A DNA stretch of 64,000 nt from Theobroma cacao (lineage: Eukaryota > Streptophyta > Magnoliopsida > Malvales > Malvaceae), in the NCBI RefSeq assembly GCF_000208745.1, contig NC_030858.1, positions 24,138,614 to 24,202,613 on the forward strand, read 5' to 3'. Below, one piece after another: positions 47,341 through 58,546 of this stretch. Position numbers and translations under genes: made by a program. A model generated the notes under the pieces. The model was not told where the DNA came from, did not search any database, and saw only the letters and a list, made by a program, of their open reading frames with translations. The first letter of the stretch is position 1. The number at the start of each line of letters is the position of its first letter.

Positions 47341-50300
47341 TGAAATACCCCATACTTTGATATGGTGATAAATAAAGTTGATCGGATGCAAATTGAGGTC
47401 AATTAAAATGTTTAAAAGTGATAAAAGACGAAAGGAGTAGTTTAGGATAAAATATTACACACGCGAGAAAATAACAATAAAATAATAATAATTTTATCGG
47501 AGGAGAATTTGTGAGATAAAAGGCGATTCGGAAGTCAAGTGAGGGATAATAAGGTATTTTGGGTACCAAGGAGACATGACAAAATTTTTAAAATAAAATA
47601 ATATTAAAATATTAATATTTAATCGGATGTCGAAATTAGTCATGAAGAAGAATCATATGATTGATCCAAGTGGGGGAGAAGAAATACAAGTGAATTTTTG
47701 GAAAAATGAGCGACAAAAGTGAAATACGCGTGTTTTGTTAAGTCGAACCAACGCGGATAAGTAAATATTTAAATATTACGATAATACCGTATTGAGGTGC
47801 AATTTTTATATTTCGGTGGTACACGCATCGAGAAAGGAAGTTAGATGAAAATTGGAATTTTTAGACATATTAAAAGGATCGAAATTGGAATATAAAGATT
47901 AAAGGATATGTAGTGAAATTAGTGAAAAATAAAATGATCATAGAAAAAAAAATATTAGAAGACCAACATGGGCAGCAGCCCATGTGGTCAATAAAAGAGT
48001 CAAAGACTCTTTACTTAGTGAATTGGAAGGGGGGGCCGACCATGTGGAGCAGCAAGTGAAGGAAGAAAAAATAAAATTTTGATGTGGCTGGCCATGAAGG
48101 AAGTTTGTGGAACATTCAAGAGAGAAATAAAATATATATATGTGTAATTGACCAAACTAAGGGAAGAAGACCAAGAAAAAAAGAGAGGTCGGTTAAAAGA
48201 GCAAAGGAAGAAGAAAGAACCGAGAGAAAGAAAAATAAAAAGAAAATCGTGCATGAGAAAGGAAAACAAAAGTAAAAGAGAGTTGAGTTGAGGGGCTGTT
48301 TTTGCTACCATTCAAGAAGGGAAAGAGAGCCATTTAAGGGCTGATTTTGGAGGCTGGAAAGAGTTGTTTTTCTGCTGGTTTTGGAGGTTGGAAAGTGCCA
48401 TTTTTCTGCTGATTTTGGAGGCCAAAAAGTGCAGAATTTTGCAGCAGAAAGTTTAAGGTTTGAGGTGTTATTTTGATGGTTAATTGTGGTTGTTTTGGCT
48501 GTAAATTTTTTGAAAGAAAGGTGCAGCTTAGCTGCTGAAGATTTTAAGGAAAAACAGAGCAGCATAGTTGCTGATTTTGGAGCTAAAATAAGCAGTTGTA
48601 GCTGCTAAAAAATTGAGAGATAAAAAGCTAGAAAGTGTGACCAGTGGTGAGAGGGAGAGAAAGAAAGAGAGTGGACGGTTTGTGCATGTGAAGAGAAGAA
48701 AAAAGAAGACAACAAGGCTGCTGGACGGTGGAAGAGAAAGAAAGAAAGAAAAGAAAAGAAAAGAAAAGAAAATAATAAGGAAAATGGGCATGGCCCAACA
48801 AGCAAGGAAAATTGGACATGGTCCAATAAAGGAAGAATGGGCATGACCCAATTAAAAAGAAATGGGAGAAGTCCATGAACAAGAGTCCAAAAACAACAAA
48901 GGAAGAAAAATCCAAAAGAAAAGGAAAGTGGAGATTTGGGCCAACCTAACTTAATTGGGTAAAAAATTTCTTTACTTTTCACCATGATTTATTTTGAAAT
49001 TGGATTATATGGAGGCTAAATTATTTTATTTAATTATGCATTGGTTAATTGGTGATATGAAGTAAATTTAAGTTGCTTAGAAGGTTGAAATATGCACTTA
49101 ATATCGTAAATAAGTTACCGGTGTTAATACTCTAAAGAATTACGTGAACGAATGATGCAATTAATTATAGTAAAAATATATTAAGATGTGAATTAGGTGA
49201 GTGGATTTATGATAGAATAAGAAAGAGAAAAGTAGAATTGATTCACTAAATGTATTGAATTTAAATGGTTGCTAGGAAAGCATGTAGAACGAAGTAGGTG
49301 ACGGGCAATTAGGTATAATTATATGGCTATACAAAGTAACAGCGACGTAGAAATCCCGCTATTGTGAGGTGAGTAACCTTACCATCATTTTTATTATCTA
49401 AGGTATGTTTTTAATCGATTTTGATGAAATTTTATGAAAATGAAATTAAATGGTAAATCTTGAGTTTTACAAACAAAATGTGTACACATGAAAATATGTT
49501 ATAAATTATTTTAAAATTGAATGATGATTTTGAAAAATAGAGTAATTGGAGACCACTTGTTATGTTGAAAAATTTATGATTTGAATAAATGCCTTATGAT
49601 AATATTTGCATGAATGGCTGAATTGGTATTTATGTTGAAATATATGAAATGTGTATTTGGCCTTCAAAGGCTGTGAATTACAATAATTGCCATGTCATGC
49701 TAGAATGAATTTTATTGTATGATGGGTTTAGCTTGCTACAGTGGACGAATTCTGTGGACCAGCCTATTAGAGGGGCACAGAATCCGGATATATATATATA
49801 TATANNNNNNNNNNNNNNNNNNNNNNNNNNNNNNNNNNNNNNNNNNNNNNNNNNNNNNNNNNNNNNNNNNNNNNNNNNNNNNNNNNNNNNNNNNNNNNNN
49901 NNNNNNNNNNNNNNNNNNNNNNNNNNNNNNNNNNNNNNNNNNNNNNNNNNNNNNNNNNNNNNNNNNNNNNNNNNNNNNNNNNNNNNNNNNNNNNNNNNNN
50001 NNNNNNNNNNNNNNNNNNNNNNNNNNNNNNNNNNNNNNNNNNNNNNNNNNNNNNNNNNNNNNNNNNNNNNNNNNNNNNNNNNNNNNNNNNNNNNNNNNNN
50101 NNNNNNNNNNNNNNNNNNNNNNNNNNNNNNNNNNNNNNNNNNNNNNNNNNNNNNNNNNNNNNNNNNNNNNNNNNNNNNNNNNNNNNNNNNNNNNNNNNNN
50201 NNNNNNNNNNNNNNNNNNNNNNNNNNNNNNNNNNNNNNNNNNNNNNNNNNNNNNNNNNNNNNNNNNNNNNNNNNNNNNNNNNNNNNNNNNNNNNNNNNNN

Positions 50301-50840
50301 NNNNNNNNNNNNNNNNNNNNNNNNNNNNNNNNNNNNNNNNNNNNNNNNNNNNNNNNNNNNNNNNNNNNNNNNNNNNNNNNNNNNNNNNNNNNNNNNNNNN
50401 NNNNNNNNNNNNNNNNNNNNNNNNNNNNNNNNNNNNNNNNNNNNNNNNNNNNNNNNNNNNNNNNNNNNNNNNNNNNNNNNNNNNNNNNNNTTCAAATAAT
50501 TATAATTTCATTTTAAATAAAGGTTTTAGATGCTTAAACTTATTTTTGAATATGAATTATGCGATTGGTACTTGTTTACTACATTTTTAACTGGTTTCGA
50601 AATTTTTAGTGGAAAATGACCAAAATGCCCCTATGAGACAAAATTTTTATTTTATCAGTTTTAAGTTGGAAATAGCTCAAAATCCTTTAGAACATAATAT
50701 TTGGCAATAGTTACTCACCGGGGAAAACGAGAAACTGATATTAAGCTTTGCGGAGTTTCAATTGGCATTTCGGGAGATGAGTGCCCATCGGGGCACCACA
50801 GCGATTGTCACGGGCTTGAGAGGAGTTTCAGGTCGTGACA
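47341..50840 (+). repeat. LTR of element C, interrupted by an assembly gap
   Basis: Starts TGAAATACCCC at 47341 and ends GGTCGTGACA at 50840; 3500 bases including 686 N. Its last part, from about 49480 on, is homologous to S1 and S2, while its first part is not clearly so. It contains three ATG-centred palindromes (48785-48850), a repeat of about 34 bases (48340-48440), and two conserved hairpins (49749-49783 and 50781-50796). Confidence 0.82.
49805..50490. other. Assembly gap (686 N)
   Basis: Unknown bases following a TATATA tract in the LTR of element C. Open frames across it are artefacts. Confidence 0.99.
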
Positions 50841-50847
50841 ATTTTAT

Positions 50848-50859
50848 TGGTATAAGAGC
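50848..50859 (+). other. Primer-binding site of element C
   Basis: TGGTATAAGAGC, one base off the initiator tRNA-Met complement. The spacer from the LTR end is seven bases instead of four. Confidence 0.8.
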
Positions 50860-51049
50860 TTTTGATTTTAAAGATCTGAACTTTTGGATTTAAAGCTATT
50901 TTAAAGTTGTTTTAAAATTTACAGTGTTAGTGTGGCCCCAAGTTAAGTTAGGTTAGGTGTAATAGAACCCGTACATCCACATATAGAAACCTACCTACTC
51001 TTGCGATGCAAAATTGATTAAGTAATTACTACTTGGTTGCATATAGGTT

Positions 51050-51682
51050 TTGAAGTGCACGGGTGACATACACACTATGTCTAGAAGAGGTGGTAGTCCT
51101 TATAGCCCCCATAATGCTAGCGAGGGATCTCTAGATTCTACAGCTAGAAGCAAATGGTGCCCAGATCCAGGTGATTCGGAAGGTGATCCATCTCGAATTC
51201 CTGACAATAGAATTCCTAAGAACTTATCAAAATGGGTTCATAATAAGGGGAGCTTCGAGAGTAGCGAGAATTTTGAAAGTGAGAGTAGCTCCAATACATC
51301 GAAAATTGAACAAGATTTCCTTTCAAAACAACCTAGAGAGCACCCTAGATAATGGATGAAGGAAGAAATTGCAAGGGGATATATTCGTTCTAGGAAGAGC
51401 GTGACAGTAGTCTGACACTTTCCACCAGGCTGTGGGAGAAATGTAAGGGGACAACCAGAAAAGAATAAGGAGAAAGTAACAGTGGCAAGTAAACCCTTTA
51501 GAAAGGTGTCAGGTGTACGATATTTTCCTCCCGGTTGTGGACGAAATGCTACATCGATAAGTGATGAGGAACGTAGGAGAATGCAACAAGCCTGGATTGA
51601 AGAACAAATGAGAAAATCTCAGGAGGAAGAGGATCCATTGATGTGCCCGGATCAAGACAATGAGGAACTTAAAGTTGCTTAA
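51050..51682 (+). pseudogene. Element C ORF with two FPPGCGRN motifs
   Basis: A 210-codon frame starts with MSRRGGSPYSPHNAS about 190 bases after the primer site, where gag would be expected. It is broken by two in-frame stops (TAA near 51350, TGA near 51412) but stays in frame to 51682. The N-terminal half is rich in Ser, Pro and Asp. The C-terminal half has two copies of a motif, RKSVTVV-stop-HFPPGCGRN near 51393-51440 and RKVSGVRYFPPGCGRN near 51500-51550, then a charged helical tail (DEERRRMQQAWIEEQMRKSQ). No gag, zinc knuckle, protease or RT feature is present. The repeated motif resembles one I recall from the N-terminal regions of plant SUVH5/6-type H3K9 methyltransferases. Function is not assigned. 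Confidence 0.6.
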
Positions 51683-52730
51683 TACTTTAGTTGAAGTTGT
51701 ATTGTCATAAATCTAGGCAAGTGTCGTTTAAGGGAAAATGTAGTAGTTACCTGCATAAAGGAGTTAGGAGTGGCTTTTATTTTGTATGACTCGAACGGAA
51801 TGTAAAATAGCTGTTTAAATAATTGGATATGTATAGGAATTTTTTAGTTTAACAGAGATAAATTGGTAATATAATTATTGAGGAAGGTTATAGAAGGAAG
51901 CAATAAGGTTATAAATGACATTCGAAATGGGTAACGTGATTAAGTTGATGATTGTAATTTAAACATGAAGGGGATTACTCAGTGATGCCATGATACTATG
52001 AGGTAATAGTTGGGCACAAATATACCCCAATGAAGTTAAATTATGGAATATGGGGAATATAAAATTTTAATTTAGTAAGGATTGCGAGAATAAAGTGAGG
52101 AGGAAGCTGAGTTGTTTTCGTAATTAACCATACCAAAAGTCAATAAAATTAATGGAGTACAAGACAAGGAAGATAATTAGATAGGGATGACAATAAATTT
52201 GAGGAAAGTTGTAGATATTAAGCAACTTATGTGTGGAGTGGTATAAGTATCATCAATTTATTACACCAAATGGAAAGGATGTTTTGAGGTGAAATTTTAT
52301 GAATGATGATGAAAGTCAAAAGATGATATGAGTTAAAAGTATTAACTTGGTTTAGTGTGTATGACAAGAAAATAGAAGGTACCTATACTTATGGAACTTA
52401 TGATATATGTCTATAAGGGAAACCCACTAGTTGAGAATTATTGATGTGGTGACTTTGAATGCAGACAAATGGCTTTGATGAGGAAATTTCTAATAGTTAC
52501 AAAGCCGCAACATTGACTGTCCAGCGCTGCAATACTTTGAATACCTCACGCCTATGATGCACGAGTAAGATGGGAGTGACACGATAATGAGGTTACAAAT
52601 TGAATTTTGGTTATTGGCTATTGAGTTTTGTTATTTAAGAGTTTTAAATATTCTAGAGAATGTCTACTTGAACAGATTGAAAAGCTTCTTTATCGCCTTG
52701 AAAGGCTTAACATCCTTTGGGAATATCCAA
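51683..52730 (+). other. Noncoding interior of element C and junction with copia E
   Basis: AT-rich, with no pol domain and no second LTR found. Element C therefore ends somewhere before about 52700, where the leader of copia gag begins. The exact junction is not visible. Confidence 0.5.
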
Positions 52731-54350
52731 ATGGCTCAACAAAAAACCATAATTGGTGAGAGACAATCAACAAACAGACCACCTCTGTTCGATGGCTTTA
52801 ATTACCCTTATTGGAGCACAAGAATGTCAATCTATATTAGAGAATGTGGGATATCATAACTGATGGACCCTTTTTGCCCTCAACCGTGAATGTGGTGACA
52901 AATGAGTTGATGCCCAAGCCAAGGTCTAAATGGATTGAGGCTGAAACTAAGAAAGTTCAAATAAATTTTAAAGCCATCAACACATTGCATTGGGCATTAA
53001 CCCTAACTGAATTTAACAAAGTCTCAAGCTGTACAACAGCTAAGCAAGTGTGGGAAAAACTTAGAATAATCCATGAAGAGACTTCTCAAGTAAATGAGTC
53101 CAAAATTTCTCTCTTAACACATAGTTATGAAATGTTCAAAATAAAGCTTGGTGAAGACATCACTAGCATGTTTGATAGGTTTACAAACATCACAAATAAA
53201 TTAAGTCAGCTAGGCAAGCCTATCCCTGAACATGAATTAGTTAAGAAACTGCTTAGATGCCTACAAAATCTTGGAAACCAAAAGTGACTGCCATTAGAGA
53301 GGCTAAAGATCTTAACATCATCACTCTCGATGAGATTTGTGGTTCTCTTCTTACTCATGAGCTGGAGTTTAAGGAAGAAGAAGAAAAAGACCGAAGGGAA
53401 GCAAAGGAAAAGAAAAAGAGCATTGCCTTTAAAGCAAGCATCCTTGAAGAAGAGCTGGAAGAGCTTTCCTATGATGATGATGAAGAATTAGCCCTAGTTG
53501 CAAGAAAATTCATAAAGCTAATGAGCAAAAGAAATCAAAGGCCAACTACAAGAGGTTTCAAGAAAGACCAAGGTGCTTCATGGAAAATAAGGAACAAAAA
53601 TGACTCCAACAAAAAGAAGGAGATGATATGCTACTAATGCAAGAAACCTGGTCACTTCAAGTCTGAGTGTCCATTGCTGAAAGATGAAACCCCCAAGAAA
53701 AATAAGAAATCCAAGAAAGCAATAATGGCTGTTGCATGGTCGAACAGTGACACATTAAGCTCTAAAACTGATGATGAAAAATCTGAGGAAAGAGCAAACA
53801 TCTGTTTAATGGCACAAGAGGATGAAAAAAAGACACCCTCATCCCCCTGCATTAACTCTTATGATGATTACATGATGAGTATGAGTGCTTTTATGATGAA
53901 TTTGCAAAGCTTTTTTCAAAATACAAATCATTAAAGAAAAAGGTTACATTTCTTGAAAATGATTTGGAACAAATCAAACAAGAATTTACTTCTGTTTTTG
54001 GGCAAAGAAATATTTTGCAAATTGAGTTAGAACACTCAAAAACAAACTTTGAGGTTTTAAAACAAGAGCTGGAAAACAAGTCTGAAGCTTTGCAAATAAC
54101 TCTTAATGAAAATATAGCTCTTAGATGTTAGAAAAATGAATCTTCAAAAAGATATGTATATCACAATAAAAATTCAGCTAAAGCATTACCTAGATGTTAT
54201 AATTGTGGTAAACATGGTCATTTATCATATGAGTGTTTTAAGAAAAGAACAGTGCAAAAAGTTAAGAAAATTTGGGTTCCTAAGGGATCATTTGTTGCAA
54301 CTAATACTCAAAGACCCATCAAAGTATGGGTACCTATAAAGAAAATCTAA
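52731..54350 (+). pseudogene. Copia element E gag
   Basis: SIRE/Maximus-type gag starts MAQQKTIIGERQSTNRPPLF in frame with the leader at 52731 (FNYPYWSTRMSIYI follows). Later segments: KQVWEKLRIIHEETSQVNES near 53043-53100, then LGEDITSMFDRFTNITNKL near 53148-53205. There are two zinc knuckles: one near 53629-53672 (CKKPGHFKSEC) with a stop replacing the residue before its second Cys, and one near 54196-54240 (CYNCGKHGHLSYEC). A coiled-coil-like stretch lies between them (53935-54120). Two frameshifts occur, near 52845 and 53270. Two zinc knuckles are consistent with the SIRE lineage. Confidence 0.85.
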
Positions 54351-54653
54351 AATTTTGTTTTGTAAGTTGAGCTGGACTTAAAGGAGACATGTTCAAAAGC
54401 TCAACTCAAGAAGAAATAGCCTTGGTATTTGGACAGTGGCTGTTCATAGCACATGACAAGACATGAAATGCTATTTGCTCAGCTGGATAAGAGAAAGAGA
54501 GGAACTGTATCCTTTGGAGATGATTCAAAAAGAAGAATCCATGGTATAGGTACGGTTGGTAAGAATTCCTAAACTCAAATTAGTCATGTGTTGCTGGTTA
54601 AAGGCTTAAAGCATAATTTACTAAGTATTAGTCAATTATGTGACAAAGGATTT
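54351..54653 (+). pseudogene. Copia element E protease
   Basis: Retroviral-type aspartic protease with the active site LDSGCS at 54428-54445, followed by a stop (TAG) where an Arg codon is usual, then HMTRHEMLF. Downstream are VSFGDDSKRRIHGIGTVG near 54510-54560 and VKGLKHNLLSISQLCDKGF, which ends at 54653 where solo LTR S2 begins. The frame continues at 57659. Confidence 0.85.
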
Positions 54654-55254
54654 TGTCAAGCCTAGCTCGACAATGTGTTTATTATGCCATTCCTACATAA
54701 GAATGCATGTTTGCTTACTTGGGTACCTTGGAAATCGTTAAAGGACAGTATTATACCAAATGGTACAATTAAGTTGAATTAAGCCTCGAAATAGTCCAAG
54801 TAGAGATTTTAAGATGAAATTGAGAATTGTAAAACTCCATAATGACTTAAAATGGTTATTTGAAGTTCGAGGACCGATTTGGAGTCAAATTAGAATTTTC
54901 ATGACCCAAGGGTAAAATGGTCATTTTGCCACCCGAGGTTAAGATGTGAGTGTTGGATGAAATTTTTTACTAAGATTGATAATTTAGAACATAATTTGAG
55001 TTTTAGAGGTGAAAATTTTTAATTTCGGCATTTTTTAGAGCATAAGGGCAAAATAGTCATTTTGCCACCCTAGGGGCAAAATTGTAATTTTGCACCACCC
55101 AACACTTGTCCAGCACATGGATTTTACTCAATATTATTATGGATAATTGAAGGATTTTATGTGGTGGAGAAAGAAAGCTTAATAGTTAAGAATTTAAAAA
55201 TGGACCAATGGTAAGGTGACAAGTGTCAAGCTTTTATTTCTTTTTTATTTTCCT

Positions 55255-55262
55255 TATAAATT
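55255..55262 (+). promoter_or_regulatory. TATA-like box in S2
   Basis: TATAAATT in the sense of the LTR; S1 has TATAAAAA at a comparable place on its own sense strand. Confidence 0.5.
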
Positions 55263-56540
55263 AGCACAAAACCAGCCCATTTCTCATTCTTATGGCCGGC
55301 CAAAGCAAGAACAAAGGAAGAAAAGGAAGAACAAAACCCTAGGTGAAAAAATTCAAGGGAAAAGTGTGAAAACTCAAGGAAACAAGTGAAAAAAAAGGTA
55401 AGATTTTTCAATTAAGCTTGAGATCTCTCTTTCTTAAGTATTTTTTCTTATTTTCCATGGTTGAATCACATGATTTCATGATGAATCCCATGCTGGCTGA
55501 ACACTTAGAGGGAGGTTTTGATGCTTGATTTGGTTAGATTTCAATGTATTTTACTGTTTTTAGTTAGTTAGTTATGTGTAGCATGAAAAGCCAACAAGAA
55601 AAATTCATTTTCTCCCATCACCCATCATTGGCCGAATTCTCCATGTGGAATATTGATGATGATTTTGATTTTATTTCAAGTGATTTGGTTAGGAATTAGT
55701 GATTTATGGTGTGAGAATCAAGCTTGAAAAATTATAGTGTTGATGCACCCACCATGGCCGAATTTTCCAAGAGAAAATGTGAGGATGATTTTGCCATATT
55801 TCAAGTTATTTAATTTGTGTTTGATGATTTGGAGTATTGGGAGAAAAATGGAATTATTTGGAGTTGAATTGGACATATTGGCCAATTAATCGAGTGATAG
55901 ATCGAATTAGGCCAATACTGTTTTATTTAGGTACATAATTGAACTTATATTGAACATCGTATTTAGATAGTTGCCCGAGTATTTCACATCCCATTTCATG
56001 CATTAGTATAAAGCCTGAATTGGTTTTACAACGGTTTAGCACAAATGTAGTAAATAGCTTATTGTGTATTATGTCTAGGTGGTGAGCTTTCTGACAAAAG
56101 TAAAGAGATAGTACTCGAGGATCAAGAATAGGAGTACTCGAAATTCAACTCCCGAAATAGTGAGTAACCTTATTATCGTCTTAATTATCTAAAGTAGTTT
56201 TTATTCGTTTTTGTGATTTGATAGAAAAATGAGTTTAAATAGTAAATCTTTATGTTTTATAAACAAAATGTGATTAAATGAAATGATTTTATAAAATTGA
56301 CTGGAAATTGAAAGATGGTTTTGAAAATGGAGTAATTAGAGACTAATTGTTGTGTTATAAATCATGGTTTGAATTGAATGGCTTATGATAATATTGACAT
56401 GAATGGTTGGATTTGGTAAATGTGCTGAAAAAGTATGAACTGTTGATTTGCCTTGAGAGGCTATAAAATAAAATAATTGCCATGTCATGCTGTTGAATTT
56501 TATTGAATTGGTGGATTATAATTGGTCGCTGTAGTGGACA

Positions 56541-56793
56541 GGTTCCGTGAACCAACCTATTAGAGGGGCACGGTAACCCTATTATATTCTTACCTCAGTA
56601 TAAGAGCCGCGGATGGATAACTCTTGAGGTTAACACTTTAGAGTTCACTTCACGCTAAACCACCACGTGAGGGTGAACTCAACCAATGCCAAGGAATGGC
56701 TATATTTTCAAAATAAAAACATGATTTATGCATACATGACTTTTTAATAGCCTTGGCGGACTCAATTGGGATAGCCCTCGGTCAAGGTATCCC
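56541..56793 (+). other. Hairpin cluster in S2 (structured RNA candidate)
   Basis: Five consecutive stem-loops: I, GGTTCCGTG (56541-56549) with CACGGTAACC (56569-56578); II, ACCTC and AAGAG (56592-56606) with CTCTTGAGGT (56621-56630); III, GAGTTCACTTCACG (56641-56654) with CGTGAGGGTGAACTC (56666-56680); IV, GCCAAGG (56688-56694) with CCTTGGC (56751-56757); V, GGGATAGCC (56768-56776) with GGTATCCC (56786-56793). Equivalent stems are seen in S1, and stem I in the LTR of element C. Confidence 0.7.
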
Positions 56794-57658
56794 TGATAAC
56801 TGAGTATGAGAATGATTTTGGCACGAGCCAAACTTTTCAGGAAATCATAAGCCTCGTTGTTTATTTTGGTGAAATGAATCTATTTTATCTTATTAAAATG
56901 AGTTTGAAATGCTGTGAATCATTTTTATGCTAATCTATTTTATCTGTCTCCATTTACTTGGCTTTAGATAATTTAGATGGTATTTGTTTACTCACTGGGA
57001 TTATATAATCTCACCACCCTCCTTTCCACCCATTTCAGGCTCAAGATAGTCGGTAGATAGCTCACTTTGTTGAGGGCTACAGTTGAACTTGCATCCTCAA
57101 AAACTGTAAGTTTATCGCTTTTGATACTTTTGGTTGTTCGTGGGCCCACGTGTCACTGTAAATTAAATTTTATACTTTGGTTATCTGTATTACAATATGG
57201 ATGAATTTATTTAGCTTTTACGCTACAAAAATTATTTATCGGTAACTCTATAAATATTGTTTTATAAGAAAATAGAATATTTTATTGAATATTTTTATTA
57301 TATTCAAATAGTCATAATTTCATTTTAAATGAAGGTTTTAGACATCTAAACTTATTTTTGATTATGAAATATGTGTTTTCCAATTGCATACTACATTTTT
57401 AGCTGGTTTCGAGATTTTTGAGGAAAAATTACCAAAATACCTCTGTGTAGCTGAAATTTCTCTTTGACTGTTTTTGAATTGAAATTGGTTCATATCACTT
57501 TAAAACATGATTTTAGTAACTAATACTCACAAGGGAAGCAAGAAAACTGATATTAAAGCCTTGCGGGGTTCCAGTTGACATTCCGGGTAATGAGTGTCGA
57601 TCGGGACACTGCGACGGTTGTCACGGGCTCGAGGGGAGTACCGAGTCGTGATAGATTT

Positions 57659-58546
57659 AGAGTGTCCTTTGATTCAACTAAGTGTGAAGTGATTGATATG
57701 AGTACAAACAAAATCTCATTTATAGGAAATAGATTGAAGAATATGTATGTAATCTTTCTTGAAGAAGTAAATAGTGAAGTATGTCTTGTTTCAAATGCTA
57801 AAAATGATAGTTGGCTATGGCATAGGAGATTAGGACATGTGAGCATGCATACTATGTCAAAATTAATTAAGAAAAATCTTGTTGCTGGATTGCCTGAGTT
57901 AAAATTTGAAAATGATAGGATATGTAATGTTTGCCAACTAGGGAAACAAGTTAGGACATCCTTTAAGTCTAAGAAGATTGTGTCAACATCTAGACCTCTT
58001 GAATTGCTTCATATTGATCTATTTGGTCCAATAAGCACAACTAGCTTAAGTGGAAAATCTTATGGCTTTGTAATAGTTGATGACTATTCTAGGTATACTT
58101 GGGTGTATTTTCTTACTCATAAGAATGATGCTCTTCAAGCATTCTTAAGTCATTGTAAGAAAGTAGAAAATGAAAAAGGACTAGCCATAGTTAGCATAAG
58201 AAGTGATCATGGAGGAGAATTTAAAAATGATGAGTTTGAAAAATTTTACAATGAAAAGGGGTTGAATCACAATTTTTCTACACCTAGAACACCCTAGCAA
58301 AATGGAGTTGTAGAGAGAAAAAATCGAACCTTGAAGGAAATGGCTAGGACCATGCTATGTGAAAACAACCTACCTAAATATCTTTGGGCCGAGGCAGTAA
58401 ATACAGTAGTTTATATTCTTAATAGAGTCTCAGTAAGACCCGTGATTTCAAAGACTCCAGATGAACTTTATAAAGGTAGGAAACCAAATATTTCTCACCT
58501 TAGGAGTTTTGGCTATAAATGCTTTGTATTGAACAATGAAAAATAG
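57659..58546 (+). pseudogene. Copia element E integrase
   Basis: The frame resumes after S2 with RVSFDSTKCEVID. The zinc-binding region follows (WHRRLGHVSMHTMSKL near 57817-57865, CNVCQLGKQ near 57925). Catalytic residues are visible: Asp in HIDLFGP near 58012, Asp in RSDHGGEF near 58202, and Glu in NGVVERKNRT near 58303-58332. LRSFGYKCFV near 58500 marks the C-terminal region. Stops occur at 58297 and 58546. The overall match to the copia integrase family is strong. Confidence 0.9.

Larger units (their letters stand above)
54654..57653 (+). repeat. Solo LTR S2 with 5-bp target duplication
   Basis: Starts TGTCAAGCCTAGC and ends GAGTCGTGATA, 3000 bases, flanked by GATTT at 54649-54653 and 57654-57658. 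The final CA has become TA. It splits the copia polyprotein between protease and integrase. It is homologous to S1 (opposite strand) and to the 3' part of the LTR of element C. A TATA-like box TATAAATT lies at 55255-55262, and a hairpin cluster at 56541-56793. Confidence 0.95.

Noticed and set aside
48015..48985. Several overlapping open frames on both strands
   Set aside because: They arise from purine-rich leader sequence in the LTR of element C; the peptides are Phe/Ser- or Lys/Glu-rich without domains.
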